Below, piece after piece: positions 15,939 to 25,330 of a DNA stretch of 64,000 nucleotides. Under the pieces are notes generated by a model. That model did not search any database and was not told the origin of the DNA. It saw nothing but the letters and a program-made list of their open reading frames with translations. The translations under genes and the position numbers were made by a program. Source of the DNA: Janthinobacterium sp. 344 (GTDB taxonomy: Bacteria; Pseudomonadota; Gammaproteobacteria; Burkholderiales; Burkholderiaceae_D). Position 1 is the stretch's first letter. Every line of letters begins with the position of its first letter. The stretch lies in assembly GCF_900112025.1 (NCBI RefSeq), contig NZ_FOKL01000002.1, positions 62,001-126,000 of the forward strand, read 5' to 3'.

Positions 15939-17273
15939 ATGTCCACGGCAGGCAAGACGATCGATATTCCCGATCTCATCAATAACAACCGGATCGGCTC
16001 CTTCCAGATCGGCATGCTGATCCTGTGCGGGCTGTGCGTCATCATGGATGGCTTCGACGTGCAGGCCATGGGCTACGTGGCGCCCGCCATCATTGCCGAC
16101 TGGCACGTCAGCAAGGCCAACCTGGGCCCCGTGTTTGGCGCGGGACTCCTGGGCATGCTGGTCGGTTCGCTCGTCTTCAGCATCACGGCCGACAAATTCG
16201 GCCGCCGCCCCGTGCTGATCGGCTCGACCATCTTCTTTGCGCTGTGCATGCTGGTCACGCCCCTGGCGACGACCATCGAGCAATTGCAGCTGATCCGTTT
16301 TATTACCGGGCTGGGCCTGGGCGCCGTGATGCCGAACGCCATGGCGCTGGCGGGCGAATACAGCCCGCTGCGCAAGAAAGTCACCCTGATGATGCTGGTC
16401 TCCTGCGGTTTTACGCTGGGCGCCGTGCTGGGCGGATTATTGTCCGCCGCGCTGATTCCCGCGTTCGGCTGGCAATCCGTGTTTTACGTGGGCGGCGTGG
16501 TGCCCTTGGTGATCGGCGTGCTGATGTTCTTCCTGCTGCCGGAATCGATGCAATTCCTGGTCCTGAAGAAACGCCAGTTGGATAAGGTCGCCAAGTGGCT
16601 CAAGCGCATCGACCCCACCGTCACCATCACGGCCGAGACGCAATACGTGGTGCATGAAAAGGCACACAAGGGCGCGCCCGTGCTGCAATTGTTTACGGGC
16701 GGCCGCGCCAAGATGACGATTTTGTTGTGGGTCATCAACTTCATGAACTTGCTCAACTTGTATTTCCTGTCCAACTGGCTGCCGACCATCGCCAAGGAAG
16801 CGGGCCTGTCGACGGCCAACGCCGTGCTGGCGGGCACGGCCCTGCAAGTGGGCGGCACCATCGGCACCCTGGTCATGGGCCAGCTGATCGACCGCTCCAG
16901 CTTCCGCCGCATCCTGCTGCCGTGCTTCCTGGTGGCGGCCGTGGCGATCGCCCTGATCGGCCGTCCCGACGTGTCGCTGGCCTTTTTGTTCATCACCATC
17001 TTCATCGCCGGTTTCTGCGTGGTGGGCGGCCAGCCTGCCGTCAATGCCCTGGCGGCCAGCTACTACCCGACCACCCTGCGCTCGACAGGCATCGGCTGGA
17101 GCCTGGGCGTGGGCCGCATCGGCTCCATCATCGGCCCCGTGCTCGGCGGCGAACTGATCCGCCTGAACTGGCCCAACAGCACGATTTTCCTCGTCGTCGC
17201 CATCCCCGCCATCGTCTCGGCCGTCATGGTGTTGGCCATGCGCGGCGGGCCGCAGACGGCCGCCCAAGGCTGA
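15939..17273 (+). CDS. MFS transporter, AAHS (aromatic acid:H+ symporter) family
   Basis: 444 residues, twelve membrane helices. The DGFDVQAMG segment in helix 1 and the loop 2-3 motif TADKFGRRP are hallmarks of PcaK/BenK-type carriers of 4-hydroxybenzoate, benzoate and related acids. No aromatic catabolic gene is adjacent, so the substrate cannot be assigned. It follows the NhaR-like gene by 132 bases in the same direction. Confidence 0.87.
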   Translation: MSTAGKTIDIPDLINNNRIGSFQIGMLILCGLCVIMDGFDVQAMGYVAPAIIADWHVSKANLGPVFGAGLLGMLVGSLVFSITADKFGRRPVLIGSTIFFALCMLVTPLATTIEQLQLIRFITGLGLGAVMPNAMALAGEYSPLRKKVTLMMLVSCGFTLGAVLGGLLSAALIPAFGWQSVFYVGGVVPLVIGVLMFFLLPESMQFLVLKKRQLDKVAKWLKRIDPTVTITAETQYVVHEKAHKGAPVLQLFTGGRAKMTILLWVINFMNLLNLYFLSNWLPTIAKEAGLSTANAVLAGTALQVGGTIGTLVMGQLIDRSSFRRILLPCFLVAAVAIALIGRPDVSLAFLFITIFIAGFCVVGGQPAVNALAASYYPTTLRSTGIGWSLGVGRIGSIIGPVLGGELIRLNWPNSTIFLVVAIPAIVSAVMVLAMRGGPQTAAQG

Positions 17274-17289
17274 TTCAGGCAGAAAAACC

Positions 17290-17324
17290 GCCGCGCGCGC
17301 CCGTCTTTCCAGCGCGCGCGCGGC
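17290..17324. other. GC-rich stem-loop downstream of the MFS gene
   Basis: Perfect eleven-base arms of alternating GC (17290-17300 and 17314-17324) around a 13-base loop, flanked by AAAAA on the left and AAAATT on the right. It lies 16 bases after the transporter stop. Without a T run on the plus strand it may be a Rho-assisted or stabilising structure. Confidence 0.45.
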
Positions 17325-17391
17325 AAAATTAGGCTATGGCGCCCTTCGTCGTTTAAGATGACGTTTTATCAGCCCATCTGTTTGCGCCCCC

Positions 17392-18732
17392 ATGCACAAT
17401 GTCTTGCTAGTCCTGCTCGCCCTCTTCCTGGTCGCGCTGAACGGTTTTTTTGTTGCCGCCGAGTTTGGCATCGTCACCTTGCGGCGCACGCGCATCCGCG
17501 CCATCGCCAAGACACAGGGACTGCGGGGCCGCATCCTGGCCAAGGTGCATGGCCAGCTGGATGCCTACCTGTCCGCCTGCCAGCTGGGCATCACCCTGGC
17601 GTCGCTGGGCCTGGGCTGGGTCGGCGAACCGGCGTTCGCCGGCCTGCTGGAGCCGCTGTTCGGCGTCGTCGGCGTCACCTCGCAAGAACTGATCCACGGC
17701 GTGTCGTTCGTCGTCGCCTTCAGCGTCATTTCCTTCCTGCACATCGTCGTGGGCGAACTGGCGCCCAAATCGATGGCCATCCGCAACCCGGAAGCCGTCG
17801 GCCTGTGGAGCGCGATCCCCCTGTACGGTTTCTACTGGACCATGTACCCGGCCATCTACCTGCTCAACGCCAGCGCCAACTGGGTGCTGCGCATGGCGGG
17901 CCTGTCCGGCAAGGGCGGCCACGATGCCCACTACTCGTCGGAAGAGCTGAAACTGATCCTGCGCACCAGCCAGCCGGGCGAGAAATTTACGCGCGACGAG
18001 CGCAACATCCTGGCGCAGTCGCTCGATTTCGAGCAGATGACGGTGTCCGACCTGATGCGCCCGATCAATGAAGTGATCGCCCTGCACGCGTCGAACACGC
18101 TGGAAGAAAACCTCGACACGGTGTTGCGCAACCGTTTCAGCCGCTATCCGTATTTCGATACCAACGGAGACGACGTGCTGGGCGTGGTGCACCTGAAAGA
18201 CCTGTTCTTCGCCCAGCAGGCGGGCAAGCCGATCACCTCGCTCACGCCGTTTCTGCGTCCCGTGGACATCATTTCCGCGCGCACGCCGGCGCTGGAACTG
18301 TTCCGCCGCTTCCGCGACGGCGCGCCGCACTTCGCCCTGATCGGCGAAAAGGGCAAGCGCCCGCTGGGTTTCATTACCCTCGATAACTTGCTCGGCGCCA
18401 TGGTCGGTGAAATCCGCGATGAATTCCGCCGCAATGAAAACGACTGGCTCAAGCAGAGCGACGGCACCCTGATCGGCAAGGCCAGCCTGCCCATCTTCTC
18501 GCTCGAACGCATCCTCGGCATCGATATCGAAAACGAGGAACTGGGCCTGGACGACGTGGAATCGGTGGGCGGCTTGATCATGGTCAAGCTCGGCGACATC
18601 CCGAAACAGGGTCAGCGCATCACCTTTGTCGACTTCGACATCGTCGTCAAGAAGATGAACGGGCCCCGCATCGTGCTCATCAAGGTGATCCCGAAGCAGG
18701 AACGCGACCTGGACGCGGACTTGAGGGATTGA
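17392..18732 (+). CDS. CNNM/HlyC-CorC family membrane protein
   Basis: 446 residues. The N-terminal DUF21 (CNNM) domain has four hydrophobic segments and the typical NGFFVAAEFGIV start. A CBS domain pair follows (about 205-330), then a C-terminal CorC_HlyC domain (GLIMVKLGDIPKQGQRI). The family is linked to Mg2+/Co2+ homeostasis; the old hemolysin name is misleading. It is apparently monocistronic. Confidence 0.92.
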   Translation: MHNVLLVLLALFLVALNGFFVAAEFGIVTLRRTRIRAIAKTQGLRGRILAKVHGQLDAYLSACQLGITLASLGLGWVGEPAFAGLLEPLFGVVGVTSQELIHGVSFVVAFSVISFLHIVVGELAPKSMAIRNPEAVGLWSAIPLYGFYWTMYPAIYLLNASANWVLRMAGLSGKGGHDAHYSSEELKLILRTSQPGEKFTRDERNILAQSLDFEQMTVSDLMRPINEVIALHASNTLEENLDTVLRNRFSRYPYFDTNGDDVLGVVHLKDLFFAQQAGKPITSLTPFLRPVDIISARTPALELFRRFRDGAPHFALIGEKGKRPLGFITLDNLLGAMVGEIRDEFRRNENDWLKQSDGTLIGKASLPIFSLERILGIDIENEELGLDDVESVGGLIMVKLGDIPKQGQRITFVDFDIVVKKMNGPRIVLIKVIPKQERDLDADLRD

Positions 18733-18796
18733 GCAAGGACATGACCCGAAGCGAAAGGCCCGGGTCGGACCCTGAGGGTCCGACCCCGGTCCTTGC
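18733..18796. repeat. Nested inverted repeat, REP-like (copy 1)
   Basis: Inner perfect arms GGGTCGGACCC / GGGTCCGACCC with a TGA loop (18762-18786), inside outer eight-base arms GCAAGGAC / GTCCTTGC (18733-18740, 18789-18796). It sits in a convergent gap between a plus and a minus gene. The inner hairpin closely resembles the one at 24250-24276, pointing to a dispersed family. Confidence 0.7.
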
Positions 18797-18834
18797 CGTT
18801 GGGTTATACACGGCGCGCAGACTTGCGCGGCGGA

Positions 18835-19911
18835 TTACTTCTTCAACGTAATCGTATCTTTGCCCTGCGGCACGGTGGTTTCGCCCACCGTCCACGTTTG
18901 CAGCAGGCTGTACAGCACAGCCAGCAGGGTCGGGCCGATAAAGATGCCGACGAAGCCGAAGGCCAGCACGCCGCCCAGCACGCCCAGCAGCACCAGCAAG
19001 AACGGCAGGCTGCTGCCGCGGCTGATCAACATGGGTTTCACGACGTTATCCACGCCGCTGATCAGCAGCGCGCCCCACACCAGCATGAAGATGCCCCAGC
19101 CCGTCTGGCCGTCCGAAAACAGCCAGATGGCGGCACCGCCCCAGATCAGGGGCGGCCCGACGGGAATCAGCGAAAAGATGAAGGTGGCCACGCCCAAGAG
19201 CGCGACGGCGGGCACGCCGGCGATCAGAAAGCCGATCACCGCCACCAGGGCCTGCGCCAGTGCCGTGCCCAGCAAGCCGTACATGACGCCGCGCACGGTG
19301 CGGCTGATGGTCAGCGCCACGCCCGGCGCGCTGTCGCCGATGATGCGGCCAGCGCCCGTCATCAGCACCCGGCTCAGTTGCTGGCCGTCGCGGTAAAGAA
19401 AGAAGCTGACGAACACGGCCAGGCTGGTCTGCGCCAGTCCCGTGCCCAGCAGGATGCCGCCCGAGGCAAGGAAATGGCGCGCCGGTTCCAGCAGGGTTTT
19501 ACCCAGATTCAACAGTTCCTCGCGGTCGTCCAGCAGGCGGCGCACATAGCCGTCGATGGTTTCCCCGACCAGGGGGATGCTGGCCAGCCAGGCGGGAGGC
19601 TGGATGCCGCCCGCTTCCAGCGCGGCGCGCAGCTGTTCATAGATGCGCGAGACATTGTCGGCCAGGTTGTAGGTGACGAGGGCCAGCGGCAGCACGATGA
19701 CCAGCACCAGCGACAGGGTCATGATGGCGGCGGCCCAGTTGCGGCGGCCTTTCAGGCGGTCGAGCAGGAGGATGTACAGGGGCCAGCTGGAAATGCCCAC
19801 GCAGGCGGCAAACAGCATGGCGGCGAGGAAGGGCCGCAAGACGAAAAAGCAGCCGATCAACAGGAAGATGATGGCTGCCAGGCGGGCGTAAGGCTCGAAA
19901 CGTTTATCCAT
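18835..19911 (-). CDS. AI-2E family (PerM-like) transporter
   Basis: 358 residues with seven to eight membrane helices and the conserved C-terminal block ALVAVIGFLIAGVPAVALLG...PLIWGGAAIWL...GVDNVVKPMLISRG that defines the AI-2E/PerM permease family. Some members export autoinducer-2, others act in Na+/H+ antiport or have unknown roles; none can be chosen here. The start at 19911 gives a short basic N-terminus before helix 1. It lies 43 bases after the Sco gene on the same strand and may be read through from the oxidase assembly genes. Confidence 0.88.
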   Translation of the reverse strand: MDKRFEPYARLAAIIFLLIGCFFVLRPFLAAMLFAACVGISSWPLYILLLDRLKGRRNWAAAIMTLSLVLVIVLPLALVTYNLADNVSRIYEQLRAALEAGGIQPPAWLASIPLVGETIDGYVRRLLDDREELLNLGKTLLEPARHFLASGGILLGTGLAQTSLAVFVSFFLYRDGQQLSRVLMTGAGRIIGDSAPGVALTISRTVRGVMYGLLGTALAQALVAVIGFLIAGVPAVALLGVATFIFSLIPVGPPLIWGGAAIWLFSDGQTGWGIFMLVWGALLISGVDNVVKPMLISRGSSLPFLLVLLGVLGGVLAFGFVGIFIGPTLLAVLYSLLQTWTVGETTVPQGKDTITLKK

Positions 19912-19954
19912 GTACTGCGTATCCTGAAGATGGCGCCCCGGGGGCGCGACCGGC

Positions 19955-20548
19955 TCAGGATAGCAGAAGTTTAAGATCGTGCGCGATGGCGGCCGGCTTT
20001 TCGCCATGGCGCACGAACAGGCGGATCTTGCCGTCGCGGTCGAACACATAGGTGCCGGCCGTGTGGTCCACCGTGTAGCTGCTGTCCGTCTCGCCCTCGA
20101 CCTTGGCGTAATACACCTTGAATTCCTTGGCCACCTTGGCCGTCGCGGCCGCGTCGCCATACAGGCCCACGAAACGCTTGTCGAAGGCCGGCACATATTG
20201 CGCCAGCAACTGCTGCGTGTCGCGCTCGGGGTCGACGGTGACGAACAGCACTTGCACCTGGTCCGCCTGCGGGCCCATTTCCTGCATCACCTGGGCCATG
20301 TCGGCCATGGTGGTGGGGCAGACGTCCGGGCATTGCGTGTAGCCGAAGAACATCAGCACCAGCTTGCCCTTGTAGTCGGCCAGGGTGCGCGGATGGCCCG
20401 TATGGTCCGTCAGGGCGAACTCGCGCGCATAGCCCAGGCCCGTCACGTCCGTGTTCTTGAATGCCAGCTTGGGCGCCGCGGGCTTGCCGCAGCCGGCCAG
20501 GACGGCGACCAGCGCGGCCGCCAACAACAGAGTCAGGGTTTTTTTCAT
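19955..20548 (-). CDS. Sco1/SenC copper chaperone for cytochrome oxidase
   Basis: 197 residues. Lipoprotein signal ending LAGC, then a thioredoxin fold with the copper motif CPDVC and a distal His ([10 protein letters not shown]), the three ligands by which Sco delivers copper to the CuA site of subunit II. Overlaps ctaB by four bases (ATGA). Last gene of the ctaA-ctaB-sco unit. Confidence 0.95.
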   Translation of the reverse strand: MKKTLTLLLAAALVAVLAGCGKPAAPKLAFKNTDVTGLGYAREFALTDHTGHPRTLADYKGKLVLMFFGYTQCPDVCPTTMADMAQVMQEMGPQADQVQVLFVTVDPERDTQQLLAQYVPAFDKRFVGLYGDAAATAKVAKEFKVYYAKVEGETDSSYTVDHTAGTYVFDRDGKIRLFVRHGEKPAAIAHDLKLLLS

Positions 20549-21444
20549 GAGCCGAGGGGAATATAGTGGTCCACCAGCAAGGCCGCGAACAGCAGTGCCA
20601 GGTAGATGATGGAAAAAGTAAACGCCTTGCGCGCGATCAAGTCCGTGTAGTGGCGGTACATCTTCCACGCGTAATACAGGAAACCGGCGTTCAGCACCAC
20701 GGCCGAAACCAGGTAGATCAGGCCGCTCATGCGCACGGCGTACGGCAGCAAGGTGGTGGCGGCCAGCGCGATCGAATATAGCCACACATGGAATTGCGTG
20801 AATTGCATGCCGTGCGTGACGGGCAGCATGGGCAGGCCCGAGCGCGCGTAATCGTCGCGGCGGTACATGGCCAGCGCCCAGAAGTGCGGCGGCGTCCAGA
20901 CGAAAATGATCAGCACCAGCAACCACGCCTGCATCGGCACGTCGTTGGCGACGGCGGCCCAGCCCAAGGCGGGCGGCATGGCGCCGGACAAGCCGCCGAT
21001 GACGATGTTTTGCGGCGTGGCCGGTTTCAGCACCATGGTGTAGATCAGCGCATAGCCGACAAAGGTGACAAAGGTCAGCCACATGGTCAGCGGATTGACG
21101 AGGTGGTACAAGATCGCCATGCCCAGGCCGCCGATCACCAGCGCGAACACCACCGTCTGTTTCACCGTGATGTCGCCCATGGCCATCGGGCGGCGCGCCG
21201 TGCGGGCCATGCGCGCATCGATTTCGCGCTCGGCCAGGCAGTTGACGGCGAACGCGGCGCCGGCCAGCAGCCAGATGCCGATGGTGCCAAACACCACCGC
21301 ATGCCAGTCCGGCAACTCCTCGCTGGCCAGGAACATGCCGATGACGGCGCAAAATACGGCCAGTTGCGTCACGCGCGGCTTGGTCAGCGCCCAGTACTGG
21401 GCGATGCGGGGGGAGGGTTTACGGCTGATGGTCTGAGTAGTCAT
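20545..21444 (-). CDS. ctaB: Protoheme IX farnesyltransferase (heme O synthase)
   Basis: 299 residues, UbiA-fold prenyltransferase with about nine helices. It adds farnesyl to heme b to make heme O, the precursor of the heme A used by the aa3 oxidase in this cluster. The Mg/diphosphate motif [15 protein letters not shown] is near residue 67. Directly abuts ctaA and overlaps sco. Confidence 0.95.
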   Translation of the reverse strand: MTTQTISRKPSPRIAQYWALTKPRVTQLAVFCAVIGMFLASEELPDWHAVVFGTIGIWLLAGAAFAVNCLAEREIDARMARTARRPMAMGDITVKQTVVFALVIGGLGMAILYHLVNPLTMWLTFVTFVGYALIYTMVLKPATPQNIVIGGLSGAMPPALGWAAVANDVPMQAWLLVLIIFVWTPPHFWALAMYRRDDYARSGLPMLPVTHGMQFTQFHVWLYSIALAATTLLPYAVRMSGLIYLVSAVVLNAGFLYYAWKMYRHYTDLIARKAFTFSIIYLALLFAALLVDHYIPLGS

Positions 21445-22629
21445 TTATGCGGTACGGGAAGAGCTGGCTGGTGCCGGGGGCACTGGCGCGGAGGCGCAAG
21501 CGCGCGGAACATTGCGCGCAACATCGAGCTGGAATTTAGCCTTGTAGTTTAACATGGTCAGCAACAACACGAGCAGCGCCGCCCCGCCGTTATGCAGGAC
21601 GGCGATCGACAATGGCCAGCTCAGGTAGATCGTCGCCAGGCCCGTGGCCGCCTGCAGGGCCAGGACCACGGCAATCCACCGCGCCGTGCCGCGCAAGGAT
21701 GGCAGTTTCCACGCGCGCCACACCGTGTAGCCGATGCCGGCCAGCACGATGAAGGCGAAATTGCGGTGCACCCAGTGAATGGCCGTCAGCGCGGAAAACG
21801 GCAGGTAATGGCCGGCGGCCGTCTTGCCCAGCTCGCGCCACAGATGAAAACCGTGCTCGAAATCCATGTCCGGTATGACTTTGCCGCCGCACAGGGGGAA
21901 ATCCGTGCAGGCCAAGGTGGCGTAGTTGGTGCTCACCCAGCCGCCCAGCGCGATCTGCACGGTCAGCAGCACCAGCGAGAAGATGGCCAGCGCGCGCACG
22001 GGGCGCAGCACGGTCGCGTCCGCATCGGCCCGTTGCAGGGGCGATACGGCATTGTCCTGGCGCCCGCCCAGCCACGTCAGCATGGCCAGCAGCCCCATGC
22101 CCAGCAGCAAGTGAATGGTGACGATCACGGGCTGCAGTTTCAGGGTGACTGTCCAGGCGCCGAACGCGCCCTGCAGGCAGACGAACAGAAACAGCGCCGT
22201 CGGCAGCGCGGGCGCGAATTCCTGCCGGCGGCTTTTCTTCCACTGGCGCCACGCCTGCACCATCATCGCCACGATCAGCACGCCGATGGCCATGGCCAGG
22301 TAGCGGTGCGTCATTTCGATCCACGCCTTGACCACCGTGACGGGCCCCGTCGGCATCAGGGTTTCCGCCGCGACGATGTGCTCGTGCGCGAGGAAAGGAT
22401 TGGCCGAGCCATAGCAGCCGGGCCAGTCCGGGCAACCGAGGCCGGAATCGGACAAGCGCGTAAAGCCGCCGAACATGATCAGGTCGACCGTCAGGAAGAC
22501 GGCGATCCACACGAGCTTGCGGTATTTATTGGCGTCCGCGGACACCCATACCATGGTCAAAGGCAGCAGCGCCACCAGCAGACCTGTCAAGCCCAGCTGG
22601 GCCAGCGCGGAAAGATGCATCGTCGGCAT
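21445..22629 (-). CDS. ctaA: Heme A synthase (COX15/CtaA)
   Basis: 394 residues, eight membrane helices. It oxidises the C8 methyl of heme O to formyl. Conserved His residues lie in MTHRYLAM, VTIHLLLG and WVHRNFAF, with the family opening FGGFTRLSDSGLGCPDWPGC. The stop abuts the ctaB start with no spacer. A Cys-rich periplasmic loop is present as in type 1 CtaA. Confidence 0.95.
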   Translation of the reverse strand: MPTMHLSALAQLGLTGLLVALLPLTMVWVSADANKYRKLVWIAVFLTVDLIMFGGFTRLSDSGLGCPDWPGCYGSANPFLAHEHIVAAETLMPTGPVTVVKAWIEMTHRYLAMAIGVLIVAMMVQAWRQWKKSRRQEFAPALPTALFLFVCLQGAFGAWTVTLKLQPVIVTIHLLLGMGLLAMLTWLGGRQDNAVSPLQRADADATVLRPVRALAIFSLVLLTVQIALGGWVSTNYATLACTDFPLCGGKVIPDMDFEHGFHLWRELGKTAAGHYLPFSALTAIHWVHRNFAFIVLAGIGYTVWRAWKLPSLRGTARWIAVVLALQAATGLATIYLSWPLSIAVLHNGGAALLVLLLTMLNYKAKFQLDVARNVPRACASAPVPPAPASSSRTA

Positions 22630-22638
22630 GCGGTCTCC

Positions 22639-23289
22639 TCAACCGATCGCCGAAGCTTTGAGCAGCTTGGCGATGTCTTTCTTGACCTTGCTGGGGTCCG
22701 CGTCTTTCGGGAAGCGCATCATCAGGTTGCCCAGTGGATCGATCAGATACAGGTGATCGGCCGCCTGGCCGCCCGGCTCCACGGGCAGCCACGCCTTCAG
22801 GGCGTCGCCATTCACGCGCAGCATGCTGGTGCCGTCGAATTCACGCATCACCAGGGTGTCGAGCGGCTGCGCATCCGTCACCAGCCAGACCCGTTCGATG
22901 CGTTCGCGCTCCTTGCCCTGCATCAAACGCAATTGCTGCATTTCAAACAGCAGTTTCTTGCACGCCGCCTGGCAATCGGACGGTCCCGTTTGCAGCATCA
23001 CCCACTTGCCCTTGAATTGCGCCAGCGGCGCCGCCTCGCCGTCCAGTTGCGTCACGTGCAATTGTGCTTCCGGAATCGGGTGCAAACGCGGGTCGATGAG
23101 GGCGCCGTAATTGTTGCGGCCCGTGGGCTTGATGATGTAATACGTGAAATACGAGGCGATGATGGGAAACGCGCACACGGCCACGACGGCCAGCAGTTTC
23201 CAGCGGCCCGTGTTCTGCGCCTGTTTATTGCTGCTGTCTTGCGTTGCTTCAGGGTTGTTTGTTTGCACGTCGAAATCCTGTAAAGACAA
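22639..23289 (-). CDS. Sco-like membrane-anchored protein in the oxidase cluster
   Basis: 216 residues. One membrane helix (about 30-52), then a thioredoxin-like periplasmic domain with CxxxC (DCQAACKK) spaced as in Sco copper chaperones. A distal His equivalent to Sco is not obvious. A protein at this place between SURF1 and ctaA is common in betaproteobacterial oxidase clusters and is usually left unnamed. Its start lies inside the end of the SURF1 gene (41-base overlap), so the two are translationally linked. Inferred role: redox or copper step in subunit II maturation. Confidence 0.8.
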   Translation of the reverse strand: MSLQDFDVQTNNPEATQDSSNKQAQNTGRWKLLAVVAVCAFPIIASYFTYYIIKPTGRNNYGALIDPRLHPIPEAQLHVTQLDGEAAPLAQFKGKWVMLQTGPSDCQAACKKLLFEMQQLRLMQGKERERIERVWLVTDAQPLDTLVMREFDGTSMLRVNGDALKAWLPVEPGGQAADHLYLIDPLGNLMMRFPKDADPSKVKKDIAKLLKASAIG

Positions 23290-24007
23290 AAAATAAAAAA
23301 GCCATCAGTGCCAGTGCGTACCACTGGAATGCATAGCCGCGGTGCTTGTCGGCGCCCAGGTCGGGTGCCGGCCAGTCGCGCACGGGAAGCTGGCCGGAGG
23401 CTGGCGCCGCTGCTGAAGGATCAACTGGATCAACTGTTTGTTCGAGAATGAGGGGCTGCAAGGCCAGACCGCTGGCCTGGGCCAGCTGGCCGACATCGGC
23501 ATTTTGCACGATGGCGTGTGGCGCCAGCGGCGGCGCCGCGCCCAGTTCCATCACATGGCCCGCGTTCAGGCGCGCGATGCCGTGAATGGTGACGGTGCCG
23601 GCCGGCGTGGCGTAGTCGGGGATGCGCGTGCGCTCGGCATTGTTGCGCGGCAACCAGCCCTGCGCCACCAGCACGTGCATGGCGGAACCGTCGATCTGGA
23701 ATGGCGTGAGCACGTGAAAGCCCGCCTGGCCCTGGTAGGGGCGGTTGTCCAGGTACACCGTCCAGGCAGGCACGAAATGGCCCGTGACGGTGACGCGGCG
23801 ATATTCGATCGCCTGCGCGTCGGCCAGCGTCAAGGGCGCGGCGGTCAAGGCCAGGGGCGCGGCCTGGTTGCCCGCTGCCAGCCGGGCGGCGCGCGCCAGC
23901 TTGTCATCGCCACGGCGCTGCTGCCATTGCGCCAAAGAAATCCCCAACGCCACCAGTAGCAGCATTACAACAAATGGAATCCATCTAAAATGGAAGCGGA
24001 TACGCAT
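23249..24007 (-). CDS. SURF1-family oxidase assembly protein
   Basis: 252 residues with a membrane helix at each end (about 10-28 and 228-246) and a periplasmic domain between, the SURF1 layout. Family motifs include QWQQRRGDDK, YRRVTVTGHF, DNRPYQGQAGFHVLTPF and YAFQWYALALMA. SURF1 helps place heme A in subunit I. Divergent from the DUF2909 gene across 36 bases. Confidence 0.93.
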   Translation of the reverse strand: MRIRFHFRWIPFVVMLLLVALGISLAQWQQRRGDDKLARAARLAAGNQAAPLALTAAPLTLADAQAIEYRRVTVTGHFVPAWTVYLDNRPYQGQAGFHVLTPFQIDGSAMHVLVAQGWLPRNNAERTRIPDYATPAGTVTIHGIARLNAGHVMELGAAPPLAPHAIVQNADVGQLAQASGLALQPLILEQTVDPVDPSAAAPASGQLPVRDWPAPDLGADKHRGYAFQWYALALMAFLFFVFTGFRRANKQP

Positions 24008-24043
24008 TACAATGAAACCTCCTCAAGCCTGGCGCTATCATCC

Positions 24044-24244
24044 ATGAAAATCCTCGTTGCCATCGCCTTTATCCTGATCCTGGGCAGCCTGGGCTCGGCC
24101 CTGTTCTTCCTGATGCGCGACAAGGGCAAGAGCAACCGCACCGTGCAGGCGCTGGCCCTGCGCGTGGGCTTGTCGATCACCCTGTTTTTGCTGATCCTGC
24201 TGGCGCATCATCTGGGTTACATCCAGCCGACGGGCATACATTAA
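24044..24244 (+). CDS. DUF2909 twin-transmembrane protein
   Basis: 66 residues with two membrane helices separated by a basic loop (MRDKGKSNRTVQ), as in DUF2909 proteins of betaproteobacterial oxidase clusters. It is the only plus-strand gene in the cluster. The start at 24044 was chosen over an in-frame upstream start because the hydrophobic helix begins there. Likely oxidase-associated; function unknown. Confidence 0.78.
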   Translation: MKILVAIAFILILGSLGSALFFLMRDKGKSNRTVQALALRVGLSITLFLLILLAHHLGYIQPTGIH

Positions 24245-24249
24245 CGGCT

Positions 24250-24276
24250 GGGGTCAGACCCGACGGGTCTGACCCC
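24250..24276. repeat. Inverted repeat, REP-like (copy 2)
   Basis: Perfect twelve-base arms GGGGTCAGACCC / GGGTCTGACCCC around GAC, just after the DUF2909 stop in a convergent gap. It shares layout and most bases with the hairpin at 18762-18786. Confidence 0.75.
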
Positions 24277-24320
24277 GTTGCCAACGACGTTGCTTGCTTA
24301 GCAAAATTCTTCACACTAAG

Positions 24321-24359
24321 AAAAAAGCCGTACCCAGGATGTCCCGGTACGGCTTTTTT
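24321..24359. terminator. Bidirectional Rho-independent terminator
   Basis: AAAAAAGCCGTACC pairs with GGTACGGCTTTTTT around an 11-base loop, with six A on one side and eight T on the other. It serves the DUF2909 gene on the plus strand and the subunit III gene on the minus strand. Confidence 0.85.
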
Positions 24360-24405
24360 TTATGGTGCAGGCGCAAGCGTCAACGGCGCGCGCCCTGCCC
24401 CGCCA

Positions 24406-25272
24406 TTATAACCAATACACGACCACGTACAGGCCCAGCCAGACGACGTCGACAAAGTGCCAGTACCAGGCGGCGCCTTCGAAGCCGAAGTGGTGCTCGG
24501 GCGTGAAGTGGCCTTTCAGCACGCGGTACAGGATGACGGACAGCATGATGGCGCCCAGGGTCACGTGGAAGCCGTGGAAACCCGTCAGCATGAAGAAGGT
24601 GGCGCCATAGATGCCCGACGTCAATTTCAGGTTCAGCTCGCTGTAGGCATGCACATATTCATACACCTGGAAGCCCATGAAGATGGCGCCCAGCAAGATC
24701 GTGGCGAACAGGAACAGCGCCGTCATGCTGCGGTGGCCGGCGCGCAGCGCGTGGTGCGAGATGGTCAGCGTCACGCCCGACAGCAGCAGCAGGGCCGTGT
24801 TGATGGTCGGGATCCAGAACGGCGTCATGGTGGTGAATTCCTGCACCGTGCCGGCCGGCCCCGTGTTGCCCCAGTGGGCGGCGAAATCGGGCCAGATGAC
24901 CTTGTGGTCCAGGTCGGCCAGCCATGGCATGGAAATGCTGCGCGCATAGAACAGGGCGCCGAAGAAGGCGGCGAAGAACATGACTTCCGAAAAGATGAAC
25001 CAGCTCATGCTCCAGCGGAAGGAATGGTCGATGCGCTCGCTGTACAGGCCCTGCTCCGACTCGCTGATGGCGTCGCCGAACCAGAAATACAGCACCAGCA
25101 GGATGCCGGCGATGCCCAGGTAATTGACGTAGGGGCCCCAGGACACATCATTGACCCAGGCCGAGGCGCCGATCATGGTCAGCAGCAGGCTGGCGCCGCC
25201 CAGCATCGGCCAGCGCGACGGCCCCGGCACGAAATAATAAGGTGCGGCGGCGTGGTTGGAACTCATCATCAT
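24406..25272 (-). CDS. ctaE: Cytochrome c oxidase subunit III
   Basis: 288 residues, seven membrane helices, COX3 family. Recognisable segments include YYFVPGPSRWPMLGG, FFAAFFGALF and the C-terminal HFGFEGAAWYWHFVDVVWL. A core but non-catalytic subunit of the aa3 oxidase. Lies downstream of ctaG and DUF2970 in the same unit and ends at a strong terminator. Confidence 0.96.
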   Translation of the reverse strand: MMMSSNHAAAPYYFVPGPSRWPMLGGASLLLTMIGASAWVNDVSWGPYVNYLGIAGILLVLYFWFGDAISESEQGLYSERIDHSFRWSMSWFIFSEVMFFAAFFGALFYARSISMPWLADLDHKVIWPDFAAHWGNTGPAGTVQEFTTMTPFWIPTINTALLLLSGVTLTISHHALRAGHRSMTALFLFATILLGAIFMGFQVYEYVHAYSELNLKLTSGIYGATFFMLTGFHGFHVTLGAIMLSVILYRVLKGHFTPEHHFGFEGAAWYWHFVDVVWLGLYVVVYWL

Positions 25273-25330
25273 CTCCTCAAAAACTTGTAGGGTGGTTTTT
25301 ATATGTTATAGATATCGATGCAGCAAAAAA

